From BOKV01 sp041987205 (GTDB lineage: Bacteria > Pseudomonadota > Alphaproteobacteria > Rhizobiales > Rhizobiaceae), in NCBI GenBank assembly GCA_041987205.1, contig JBHIWX010000031.1:1-42771 (forward strand): a DNA stretch of 42,771 nt. Direction: 5' to 3'. The notes under the pieces were generated by a model. The model saw only the letters and a program-made list of their open reading frames with translations. It did no database searches and was not told where the DNA came from. Positions 1 to 7,008 of this stretch are shown here, in pieces (within the stretch, counting starts at the first letter, position 1; every line of letters begins with the position of its first letter). The position numbers were made by a program, and so were the translations under genes.

Positions 1-277
1 GCGGTTTTTTGCCTCGCTGATAAGGGAAAAAAATCCCAAGAGGCGCGGCCTGATCATTCAGCGCATGGAGCAGCAGGTCAAGAACGACATATTGGTCGCA
101 GCGGGAGAATTGAATGCAGCTTCGGCGGATATCGGTGATGCCGTAACCGAGTCACAGCGCGAAGCCGCCCGCGATCGCTATGATGCGGCCTATCAGAATT
201 TTTCAAACATGCACCGAAGGCTGGGAATTGTCCGCACGATGCTCACAAACAGCCATTTGGAGAAAGTATCCGAGTGA
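1..277 (+). CDS. Hypothetical protein, 5' end outside window
   Basis: I do not recognise this protein. The reading frame is open from the first base of the window to a TGA at 275-277, and the sequence upstream of the first ATG (position 65) reads as plausible protein without a stop. No convincing ribosome binding site precedes that ATG, so the gene probably begins outside the window. The visible part is charged, alanine-rich and likely helical (AASADIGDAVTESQREAARD), with no signal peptide or membrane segment. It ends 26 bases before the convergent homospermidine synthase gene. If the ATG at 65 is the real start, the product is only 70 residues. Confidence 0.5.
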   Translation, partial: RFFASLIREKNPKRRGLIIQRMEQQVKNDILVAAGELNAASADIGDAVTESQREAARDRYDAAYQNFSNMHRRLGIVRTMLTNSHLEKVSE

Positions 278-303
278 TCCCGGATGCGCTGGCCAGGCGT
301 CAC

Positions 304-1755
304 CTACCGCACAAGCACGTTCCTGAACTGCCAAGGGTTCTTCGCGTCGATGTCCTCGTCGAACAGGCCGGGCCGGTCGGTAAGCGGCGTCCAGTCAGTG
401 TAGTAGCCCTTGACCGGGCCGAGATAGGGCAGTTGCACCTCGAGGCAGCGCTGGAAGTCCATCTCATCGGTCTCGACGATGCCGGCTTCCGGGTGTTCCA
501 GGGCCCAGACCATGCCGGCTATGACGGCCGAAGTGACCTGTAGGCCGGTGGCGTTCTGGTAGGGCGCGATGCGCCGGGTTTCCTCCAGCGACAATTGCGA
601 GCCGTACCAGTAGGCGTTCTTCTTGTGACCGTAGAGCAGGACGCCCAGCTCGTCGATGCCGTCGACGAGTTCGTTCTCGTCGAGGACGTGGAATTTCGGC
701 TGTGCCTTGCCGGCGGCGCCGAAGACCTCATGCAGCGACAGCACGGCGTCGTTGCACGGGTGATAGGCGTAATGGACGGTCGGGCGAAAGGCGACCTTCC
801 CCTTCTTGTCGCGCAGGGTGAAGTAATCGGCGATCGAGACCGATTCATTGTGGGTGACGAGGAAGCCGTATTGCGCGCCGGGCGTGGGGCACCAGGTGCG
901 CACACGCGTGTTGGCGCCGGGCTGCTCGAGGAAGATCGCGGCCTTGTTGCCCTTCTTCTGCTTGCGGGCGTTCTTGGGCTTCCATTTTTCGTGCGTGCCC
1001 CAGCCCAGCTCGGCCGGCTGCATGCCCTCCGAAATGAAGCCTTCCACCGACCAGGTGTTCCAGAAGGTGTTCATCGGCTTGGGGTCGCGGGTGCGCTGGG
1101 TGTCGCGCTCGGCGATGTGGACGCCCTTGACCCCCAGCTTCTTCATCAGTTTCGCCCAGCCCTGCTGGTCGTCCTGGCCCGGTATGTCGATCTTCACGTC
1201 CATGTCGGCGGCCAGATTGACCAGGGCCTGCTTGACGAACCAGGAGACCATGCCCGGATTGGCGCCGCAGCAAGAAACGGCCGTCGTGCCGCCGGGGTTC
1301 TTCTTTTTTTCGGTGCGCACGGTTTCGCGCAGGGCGTAGTTGGTGCGCGAGGCGTTGTCGGCCTCGTCGTCGAAATAAAAGCCGAGCCAGGGTTCGACGA
1401 CGGTGTCGATGTAGAGCACGCCGAGCTCGCGGCACAGCTTCATGATGTCGAGCGAGGAGGTGTCGACGGAAAGGTTGACGCAGAAGCCCTGGCCCTCGCC
1501 CTCGGTGAGCAGCGGCGTCAGCAGTTCCCGGTAATTGTCCTTCGTCACGGCCTGCTGGACGAAGCGCGCGCCAAGCTCCTTCGCAATCTCGTCATTGTGC
1601 CCCTCGGGATGGGGATCGACGACGGTCAGGCGTGAGCGATCGAAATCGAAATGACGCTCGATCAGCGGCAGCGTGCCGCGGCCGATGGAGCCGAAGCCGA
1701 TCATGACGACGGGGCCTGTGATCTTGCCGTGGACGGGCCAGTTGGTATCGGCCAT
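304..1755 (-). CDS. hss: Homospermidine synthase
   Basis: This cytosolic NAD-dependent enzyme makes sym-homospermidine by transferring an aminobutyl group onto putrescine, from putrescine or spermidine. The 483-residue length is normal for bacterial Hss. Near the N-terminus (residues 17-27) the Rossmann glycine motif VMIGFGSIGRG is followed by an acidic strand end (VVDPHPEG), as expected for NAD binding. The remainder is the conserved C-terminal saccharopine-dehydrogenase-like region, including VSCCGANPGMVSWFV. The start is ATG 1755, with AGGAG about 11 bases upstream and a candidate promoter further up. Homospermidine is the typical long polyamine of many Hyphomicrobiales. No decarboxylase partner is visible, although one may lie outside the window. 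Confidence 0.93.
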   Translation of the reverse strand: MADTNWPVHGKITGPVVMIGFGSIGRGTLPLIERHFDFDRSRLTVVDPHPEGHNDEIAKELGARFVQQAVTKDNYRELLTPLLTEGEGQGFCVNLSVDTSSLDIMKLCRELGVLYIDTVVEPWLGFYFDDEADNASRTNYALRETVRTEKKKNPGGTTAVSCCGANPGMVSWFVKQALVNLAADMDVKIDIPGQDDQQGWAKLMKKLGVKGVHIAERDTQRTRDPKPMNTFWNTWSVEGFISEGMQPAELGWGTHEKWKPKNARKQKKGNKAAIFLEQPGANTRVRTWCPTPGAQYGFLVTHNESVSIADYFTLRDKKGKVAFRPTVHYAYHPCNDAVLSLHEVFGAAGKAQPKFHVLDENELVDGIDELGVLLYGHKKNAYWYGSQLSLEETRRIAPYQNATGLQVTSAVIAGMVWALEHPEAGIVETDEMDFQRCLEVQLPYLGPVKGYYTDWTPLTDRPGLFDEDIDAKNPWQFRNVLVR

Positions 1756-1816
1756 GTTTGATGAACTCCTGAAGGGTTTGGGCGCAAGCGGAGCGCTCTA
1801 AGCACAATTCCCTGAC

Positions 1817-1857
1817 ACAATAAAGGGGAGGAGGGATCATGACAAAGAACGTCATGA
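1817..1857 (-). promoter_or_regulatory. Candidate sigma-70 promoter and palindrome upstream of hss
   Basis: On the minus strand TTGTCA (1845-1840) and TATTGT (1822-1817) are separated by exactly 17 bases, a good -35/-10 pair about 60 bases upstream of the hss ATG. The -35 box lies in an inverted repeat with 7-base arms, TCATGAC at 1837-1843 and GTCATGA at 1851-1857. A regulator bound there would block the promoter. This is inferred from sequence pattern only. Confidence 0.4.
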
Positions 1858-1998
1858 AGGGTGAATGAACGAGACGGGTGCGCGTTCCATCGCCGGAAGG
1901 TCGGCAGACCGGTGCGCTGCGCGGGGCCGGGCCATTGAAACGCGGCGCGAAACGGGCCAGTGTGGCGCCGAATTCGAGAATGGAGCGGAGGCCAGCCG

Positions 1999-2235
1999 AT
2001 GAAGCCGATTTTCCTGCAGATCAAGACCGAGCCGGGCAAGGCCTATGATGTCGCGGCCGATCTCGCCGACATGGAGGTGGCCTCCGAAATCTATTCGACC
2101 TCGGGGCAGTACGATCTGCTGGTCAAGGTCTATCTGAAGGAGGATCAGGATGTCGGCCGGGTGGTCGCGGATCTGGCCAACCGGCTGCACTATGTCCGCG
2201 ACACCTATACGATTATCACCCACAAGGTGTTCTAG
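1999..2235 (+). CDS. Stand-alone Lrp/AsnC ligand-binding (RAM) domain protein
   Basis: A 78-residue protein consisting only of the effector-binding domain of Lrp/AsnC regulators. It shows the pattern GKAYDVAADLADMEVASEIY, then SGQYDLLVKVYLKE and a final strand TYTIITHKVF, and has no helix-turn-helix. Such small proteins form decamer-like assemblies with amino-acid-type ligands or pair with full-length Lrp proteins; which applies here is unknown. I chose ATG 1999 over an upstream in-frame ATG at 1960 because CGGAGG lies 7 bases upstream of it and the domain begins right there. It is divergent from hss, so the two share a control region. Confidence 0.8.
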   Translation: MKPIFLQIKTEPGKAYDVAADLADMEVASEIYSTSGQYDLLVKVYLKEDQDVGRVVADLANRLHYVRDTYTIITHKVF

Positions 2236-2261
2236 GCGTCGGCTCCGGGTCTGATACTGGC

Positions 2262-2816
2262 ATGCGGCCGCTAAGGTTCTCAATCAATGTGACGCTTGAC
2301 GGGTGTTGCGACCACCGGGTTGTGCCGCCGCCTTACGAGGCCTTGCATCGTCATGCGGCCGAGAATTTCGATCGATCCGATGCCCTGCTTTTCGGCCGTG
2401 TGACCTACCAGATGATGGAAGAGGCCTTTCGTCCGGGGATCGGGACGGCGGCCGACCCGGGCGACCCTTATGTCAGGGCGATCGATCAGGCGAAGAAATT
2501 CGTCGTATCGCGCACACTGGAAAATGTCAGCTGGAACGCGGAACTGATAACCGGCGATTTGAGGGAAGCCGTTCTCCGTCTCAAGCAGGAAGACGGCAAG
2601 GGCATCTCTGTCGGCGGTCTGCAACTGGCGCGCGCGCTGAGTGAAATGGACCTGATCGACGAGTACGAGTTCGTGGTGCATCCCAGGGTCGTGGGGCACG
2701 GTCCGTATCTTTTCGCCGGCCTTTCAAAACATGCAGACCTGAAACTGCTGGACCGTCTGGAACTGGGATCCGGGGTGTTCGCGATGCGATACGCGCCCCG
2801 ATCGCAAAAAGACTGA
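2262..2816 (+). CDS. Dihydrofolate reductase family protein (RibD C-terminal fold)
   Basis: A 184-residue cytosolic protein of the DHFR/RibD C-terminal superfamily, usually NADPH-dependent reductases of unknown substrate. Visible signs are the opening strand LRFSINVTLDG, the nucleotide-side LLFGRVTYQMMEE, KKFVVSRTLENVSWN, the glycine loop GISVGGLQLARAL and the closing DEYEFVVHPRVVGHGPYLF, in the order seen across the family. It is not the essential folate enzyme by motif. It begins 26 bases after the RAM-domain gene on the same strand, with a weak ribosome binding site, and ends just before a strong bidirectional terminator. Confidence 0.8.
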   Translation: MRPLRFSINVTLDGCCDHRVVPPPYEALHRHAAENFDRSDALLFGRVTYQMMEEAFRPGIGTAADPGDPYVRAIDQAKKFVVSRTLENVSWNAELITGDLREAVLRLKQEDGKGISVGGLQLARALSEMDLIDEYEFVVHPRVVGHGPYLFAGLSKHADLKLLDRLELGSGVFAMRYAPRSQKD

Positions 2817-2829
2817 TTGCCAAAAAACA

Positions 2830-2863
2830 AAAAACGGCCCCGGTGCAGACCGGGGCCGTTTTT
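2830..2863. terminator. Bidirectional rho-independent terminator
   Basis: A perfect 15-base-pair stem (left arm 2830-2844, right arm 2849-2863) with the 4-base loop GCAG. The stem core is GC-rich and is flanked by A5 on the left and T5 on the right, so it can end transcription of the DHFR-like gene on the plus strand and of the secreted hydrolase gene on the minus strand. Confidence 0.85.
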
Positions 2864-2912
2864 CGTATTCGCGCATTTCGATGCGTCTGTTTCCGATAAA
2901 ACCTGAAACGTA

Positions 2913-3512
2913 CTAGCCGGAGCAGCTGCCGCCCGAACCGACCGCCGACATGACGTTGCCGACGATGCGTGCCTGGACCCGCGGGTCCTTGTCGATGCCG
3001 ACATGGTCGGCATTGGAGAAGGAGCGGATGTCGACGTTCTGGATGGAGCCGTGGAACGAGCCGGCCGAGCGGTACGGATTGCCGCGTGCCGAGCCCCGGA
3101 TCCAGTAGTTGATGACCTTGGGCGAGCCGGCGGTGAACGGTGCCGGCGCCGCGAAGCCCGGATCGACGCCGATCACCAGCGCCACTGGTACGCCGGCCTT
3201 GGCCAGCGTGTCGGCGAATTTCGGGGCTTCCTGACCGCCGACCGAATGGCCCGCGATCACGATCGGGCAGGATGCGCGACCCTGCCGGTAGCGGCGGATG
3301 ATGTCCTTGGCGACGCCGCCCCACTGGCCGTTGGAAAGCGACTTGGCATTGACGCCGCGCGAACGGAGCTGGGAAGTCATCTGGTCCATGCCGCGTGAAA
3401 ACACGTTCATGAACCCGCGAATGAAGTAGACCTCCTCGGCGCTCGCCTGCACTGGTGCGGCGATGACACATGCGAACAGACCCATTCCAAGCAAGCGACC
3501 AATTTTCTTCAT
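2913..3512 (-). CDS. Secreted alpha/beta hydrolase (lipase/esterase-like)
   Basis: A 199-residue exported protein of unknown substrate. Residues 1-25 form a signal peptide (MKKIGRLLGMGLFACVIAAP, then an ASA cleavage site). The mature part has the nucleophile elbow IAGHSVGGQ (serine in G-H-S-V-G), a candidate acid in GVDPGFAAP, and a late histidine in NADHVGID, giving a plausible Ser-Asp-His triad. It is shorter than most lipases and ends in a small Gly/Ser/Cys tail (VGSGGSCSG). Comparable short secreted proteins are common and uncharacterised in rhizobia. The ATG at 3512 has AGGACGAG just upstream. Its 3' end faces the terminator at 2830-2863. Confidence 0.7.
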   Translation of the reverse strand: MKKIGRLLGMGLFACVIAAPVQASAEEVYFIRGFMNVFSRGMDQMTSQLRSRGVNAKSLSNGQWGGVAKDIIRRYRQGRASCPIVIAGHSVGGQEAPKFADTLAKAGVPVALVIGVDPGFAAPAPFTAGSPKVINYWIRGSARGNPYRSAGSFHGSIQNVDIRSFSNADHVGIDKDPRVQARIVGNVMSAVGSGGSCSG

Positions 3513-3596
3513 CTCGTCCTCTTCGACCGAATCGTTTTGTGGTGCCCCTTACATGGGGCGGCATAAAACAAAAAAACCTTACCTTGCGCAACCCGT

Positions 3597-3608
3597 ATGG
3601 GTACCCAT
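3597..3608. promoter_or_regulatory. Perfect 12-base palindrome upstream of the secreted hydrolase
   Basis: ATGGGTACCCAT reads identically on both strands and sits about 85 bases upstream of the hydrolase ATG, in the 133-base gap between it and the SDR gene. It is close to a weak minus-strand promoter-like pair (TTGCGC, 17 bases, TTTTAT). A regulator site is possible, but chance cannot be excluded. Confidence 0.25.
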
Positions 3609-3645
3609 TCTGGCGAATGCGTGGCGGCGCCCGGGAGTGCGACAA

Positions 3646-4434
3646 TCAGGCCGATAGCCCGCCATCGACGGAAAGCGCCTGACCGTTGAAGAAAGAATTG
3701 TCCGGCGCCACGGCCCAGAGCATGGCCTGGACGACCTCGTCGACCTCTCCCAGACGCTGCATCGGATTGAACGAGACCATGTTGGCCTCGGCCTTTTCGC
3801 GCCCGTGCGGCGAGGAATCGAGCGGCTCGGTCACCATCTGGGTCTTGGTGAAGGCGGGGCAGACGCAATTCACGCGGATGCCCTTGCGGGCATATTCGAC
3901 GGCGGCCGTGCGGGTCAGGCCGATCACGCCGGCCTTGGCAGCGGAATAGGCCGAGAGCAGGGGCGAACCCATGACGCCGGCCGCCGAGGCGGTGTTGAGG
4001 ATGGCGCACTGGCGGCCGGTTTCCTCGACGCGCTTCAGCATCAGCGGGATCTGGTGCTTCATCGCGAACCACACACCCATCAGGTCGACCGCGATGACCT
4101 TTTCGGCGACGGCCGAATCCATCTCGTGCAGGCGCTGCTGCGGCTGGGCAATGCCGGCATTGTTGACCGCAATGTCGAGCGCGCCGTGGCGTTCGGCGAT
4201 CAGCGCGGCGATCTTCTCGCTGGTGGCCTCCAGCGCGATGTCTCCGGACAGGCCGCAAATATCGGTGCCGGCACCCGAGAGCGCGGCGACGACATCGTCG
4301 ACCAGTTCGTCGTTGTGGTCGGTCACGACCAGCGCCGCGCCCTGTTCGGCCAGCCGTTCGCACAATCGTCGGCCCAGCCCGCGCCCGGCGCCGCTGACGA
4401 AGGCGACGCGGCCGGTGAAATCATGTTTGGACAT
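3646..4434 (-). CDS. SDR family NAD(P)-dependent oxidoreductase
   Basis: A classical short-chain dehydrogenase of 262 residues, soluble, with one Rossmann domain. It has the cofactor motif SGAGRGLGRRL near residue 15, DIAVNNAGIAQ for the NNAG motif, the catalytic serine in ILNTASAAG, YSAAKAGVIG for the YxxxK pair, and the C-terminal signature NGQALSVDGGLSA. VTDHND after the second strand ends in Asp, suggesting NAD(H) preference. It lies downstream of an enoyl-CoA hydratase and a TetR regulator on the same strand, so a 3-hydroxyacyl-type substrate in a CoA or fatty-acid route is a reasonable inference. The gap to tetR is 140 bases and holds a small hairpin, so co-transcription is likely but not certain. 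Confidence 0.88.
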   Translation of the reverse strand: MSKHDFTGRVAFVSGAGRGLGRRLCERLAEQGAALVVTDHNDELVDDVVAALSGAGTDICGLSGDIALEATSEKIAALIAERHGALDIAVNNAGIAQPQQRLHEMDSAVAEKVIAVDLMGVWFAMKHQIPLMLKRVEETGRQCAILNTASAAGVMGSPLLSAYSAAKAGVIGLTRTAAVEYARKGIRVNCVCPAFTKTQMVTEPLDSSPHGREKAEANMVSFNPMQRLGEVDEVVQAMLWAVAPDNSFFNGQALSVDGGLSA

Positions 4435-4574
4435 ATATGTCTCCCCCTCTGTATTCGCCCTGGGCCGTACGCGATTTTGCCGCTGGCCTGCGCGGGCGCG
4501 CCCTGACCGGCCGGCGGCCTCTTCGGCCGCTGTGGTCGGGTCGTCCTGCGTTCCGTCACCTGTTGCAGATTTCG

Positions 4575-5228
4575 CTATCCGCTTTTGTCCTGCGGTTCAA
4601 CTGCGTCGTCGAGCAGGTCGTCGACCACCGCCTCCAGCCAGGCGCGTTGGTCGGCGAGCAGTCTTCCGGAACTTGTGTTGCCCAGAATCTGGTGAAAGGT
4701 TGGGCGAACAAGCGCGGCATAGGTGATCGCGCCGATCAGGAGATTGAGCCGGAGTTCCGGTGGGCCGGGCCTGAGGTGGCCGGTCGCCTGTGCCTCGTAG
4801 ACGATCCCGATGCCGGTGGTGACGAAGCCCGCCAGCGGCAGGGCGCGTGCGCTCGCCATGCGCTCGCGATTGTCGATCAGCTCGCGCTGGATCAGCCGGA
4901 AGGCGAGCGGCCGATCGAGCGACCACTCGAGCTGGACCCGCAGGAAGGCACGCAGGCGGTCCGCCGGAGCCGTCGAGCCCGTCAGCGCATCGGCCAGACG
5001 GTCGTCGAGATCGGCGGCAACGCGCTCCAGCACGGCGCGATAGAGCTTCGCCTTGTTGGGGAAGTGATGGATCAGGCCGGCATTGCCCAGGCCGGCGGCG
5101 GCGGCGATCTTCGACAGCGCGATCCCGTGAAAACCGTGCTCGGCAAAGAGCGTCTCGGCTTCGTCCAGAATGCGTTCGCGCCGGATCGCGCCGGCATCCG
5201 CGCGCTGGTCGGTTGCGGCTTCAGCCAT
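4575..5228 (-). CDS. TetR/AcrR family transcriptional regulator
   Basis: A 217-residue DNA-binding repressor-type protein. Residues about 15-65 form the TetR helix-turn-helix: RRERILDEAETLFAEHGFHG, then ALSKIAAAAGLGNAGLIHHF with the typical end FPNKAKLYRAVL. The rest is a helical ligand-binding and dimerisation domain. It lies 109 bases downstream of the enoyl-CoA hydratase gene and upstream of an SDR gene, all on one strand. The best TetR-like operator nearby is the palindrome at 6287-6308 ahead of the hydratase, so it probably controls its own operon, perhaps in response to an acyl-CoA. ATG 5228 has GAGGTGAG directly upstream. Confidence 0.9.
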   Translation of the reverse strand: MAEAATDQRADAGAIRRERILDEAETLFAEHGFHGIALSKIAAAAGLGNAGLIHHFPNKAKLYRAVLERVAADLDDRLADALTGSTAPADRLRAFLRVQLEWSLDRPLAFRLIQRELIDNRERMASARALPLAGFVTTGIGIVYEAQATGHLRPGPPELRLNLLIGAITYAALVRPTFHQILGNTSSGRLLADQRAWLEAVVDDLLDDAVEPQDKSG

Positions 5229-5337
5229 GGCTCACCTCGTGCGTTTCAGCATTGGAAGGAACCGAGGTGCGCTGCCTCTCGCACAGGTTCGAAGGCGCAT
5301 TTCGATACCTCCGGTTCCTACGATAAATTGAAACGCA

Positions 5338-6246
5338 TTAGACATGGATCACGTTGTTCGGGTCGGGCTGTTCGTTCTTCGGCGCCTGGCTGTAGTCGCC
5401 GAAGGGGCCGTCGCGCCGTTCGATCGCCGCACGCACGCCCTTTTCGCCGGCCAACTCGATGAAGTGCTTCGCGTCGGGCGTGTTGCGCATCAACCCGTCG
5501 AGGATCGGCCCCAGTGTCTGTGTCGAGGAAAGTCCCATGTTCTCCACGGCGTGATTGACGACGAGCTTCATGGCGGAAAGCTGCGACAGCGGGATGGAGC
5601 AGAGCTGTTCGGCGGTCTTCGCCACCGTCGCCTCCAGTTCGGCGAAGGGCACGGATTTGTTGATCAGGCCGACTTCCGCCGCCTCCCTGCCCGACAGCGG
5701 CTTGCCGGTCAGCGCGTATTCCTTCGCCTTGGTCAGACCGAGGCGGTAGATCCACATGCCCGAGAGATAGGCGCCCCACATGCGCGAATAGGGCGTGCCG
5801 ATGCGCGCGTCGTCACTGGCGATGACGAGGTCGGCGGCGAGTGCATAATCGCTGCCGCCGCCGACGCACCAGCCATGGACCTGCGCGATGACCGGCTTGG
5901 ACGAGCGCCACAGGCTCATGAATTTCTGCGTTGGCGCGAGCGAGGGCGTCGTCGAGAAGGCGAAGTCCTTGCCGGGATCCCACTCGCCGTCGGTGGTGAA
6001 ATAGTCGTCCCAGTGATGAAAGCCGCCGCCGAAATTGAAGCCGCCGCAGAAGGCGCGCCCGGCGCCGCGCAGCACGATGATTTTGACGTCCGGGTCGCGC
6101 GTCGCCTCGGCCACCGCGTGCTCGACCTCGTCGGGCATGGGCGGGACGATGGTGTTGAGTTCGTCGGGGCGGTTCAGCGTGATCGTCGCGATCCGCCCCT
6201 CCTGCGAATTGGGGCCATCGTTCGAATACAGAATGGTCTCGTACAT
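5338..6246 (-). CDS. Enoyl-CoA hydratase/isomerase (crotonase) family protein
   Basis: A 302-residue CoA-thioester enzyme of the crotonase fold. IATITLNRPDELN is the N-terminal strand pair; RGAGRAFCGGFNFGGG forms the first half of the oxyanion hole; QVHGWCVGGGSDYALAADLV supplies the second. The classical hydratase glutamates near the second hole are not obvious (SDYALA and PYSRMWGAYL lie there), so hydration is uncertain and isomerase or lyase chemistry is possible. There is an insertion (GGFHHWDDYFTTDGEW) after the first oxyanion segment. A strong ribosome binding site (GGAGGAG) precedes ATG 6246. It is first in the operon with tetR and the SDR gene, directly behind a TetR-type palindrome. 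Confidence 0.88.
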   Translation of the reverse strand: MYETILYSNDGPNSQEGRIATITLNRPDELNTIVPPMPDEVEHAVAEATRDPDVKIIVLRGAGRAFCGGFNFGGGFHHWDDYFTTDGEWDPGKDFAFSTTPSLAPTQKFMSLWRSSKPVIAQVHGWCVGGGSDYALAADLVIASDDARIGTPYSRMWGAYLSGMWIYRLGLTKAKEYALTGKPLSGREAAEVGLINKSVPFAELEATVAKTAEQLCSIPLSQLSAMKLVVNHAVENMGLSSTQTLGPILDGLMRNTPDAKHFIELAGEKGVRAAIERRDGPFGDYSQAPKNEQPDPNNVIHV

Positions 6247-6286
6247 GGGTTCTCCTCCCTGTGTGTGCGCAGATTCAGACCAGATT

Positions 6287-6308
6287 ACCGACCAACCAAT
6301 TGGTCGGT
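6287..6308. promoter_or_regulatory. TetR-type operator upstream of the enoyl-CoA hydratase operon
   Basis: The site has outer arms ACCGACCA (6287-6294) and TGGTCGGT (6301-6308), plus a perfect inner palindrome ACCAATTGGT (6295-6304). It lies about 40 bases upstream of the hydratase ATG. Sites of the form GACCNACCGGTCGGTC-like symmetry are typical of TetR repressors of acyl-CoA and fatty-acid genes, and a tetR gene is second in this operon. Binding itself is inferred. Confidence 0.6.
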
Positions 6309-6420
6309 CAAGTGTCTAGGAAGAACAGTTGGTGGCGTGACGCTTAAACGTTGGTTTTCTCGGGTCATTCCCAAGGTGACGGAACGCGCGCTGCGGAACT
6401 ATATCGGTGTCGACGCACCG

Positions 6421-6900
6421 CTATCCCCTTCGCTTGTCCCATACGATGCGGGTTAATTTCCTTCGAGCGCCAGCAGGTTCAAGGTGGCGGTATTTCCCTT
6501 GGGAGAAATGACCGCCATCCAATGCTAAACCTTGCCTCACGAGTTCTGCTCCGATGTCACAGCCGTCGGGCAAGTAACATGTCGCAACAAGTCTATCATA
6601 TGACTGTTCGCCGGAAAGTTCGGCTGTGATTATCTGCCCCCTGCAAATCTCAACCATCGCCCATTTGGATTTCTGACCCCAAGGCTCATGGAGTTCTGGT
6701 GCGTTAACGCCCGCGAGCCGGATTTTGGTACGTTTGATAACGATTGTGTCACCGTCGATGACGTGACACTTGCCCGAGATGATCCCAGTAACAGGCTCGG
6801 GTGGAGCAGAAACGCGAATATCTGTTGGAATAGTCCATCTATTGGTCGGACGCGGTCTGTGAATTCTCCGAATAATGGTCCGGAAAACAAATCGCAGCAT
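6421..6900 (-). CDS. Thermonuclease (SNase-like) family protein
   Basis: A 159-residue protein with a staphylococcal-nuclease OB-fold. HVIDGDTIVI gives the first metal-binding Asp, IRLAGVNAPEL holds the catalytic Arg and Glu, and SYDRLVATCYL holds the second Arg. In the second motif the usual Asp-Thr (V-D-T-P-E) is Asn-Ala, which may weaken calcium binding. The N-terminus (MLRFVFRTIIRRIHRPRP) is basic and hydrophobic, possibly a membrane anchor. I placed the start at ATG 6900, which has GAAAGG at good spacing, rather than at an in-frame TTG at 6978. GC content looks clearly lower than in neighbouring genes, which suggests transfer. Neighbours give no functional hint. Confidence 0.8.
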   Translation of the reverse strand: MLRFVFRTIIRRIHRPRPTNRWTIPTDIRVSAPPEPVTGIISGKCHVIDGDTIVIKRTKIRLAGVNAPELHEPWGQKSKWAMVEICRGQIITAELSGEQSYDRLVATCYLPDGCDIGAELVRQGLALDGGHFSQGKYRHLEPAGARRKLTRIVWDKRRG

Positions 6901-7008
6901 TCTTGTTACCTTTCGATAGTAAGAAGGCGCGACCTCAGAAAGGTAAGGATTGCCTCCGGGGGCTGCGGCAACAACCAAGCGGTTATGTTGTGCCAGAATG
7001 GGGTGAAG

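Noticed and set aside
4430..4441. Perfect palindrome GACATATATGTC over the SDR start codon
   Set aside because: It covers the ATG itself and an internal operator there would be unusual; most likely chance.
4514..4530. GCGGCC-TCTTC-GGCCGC hairpin between tetR and the SDR gene
   Set aside because: A short GC-rich stem without a T-run; not enough to claim a terminator inside the operon.
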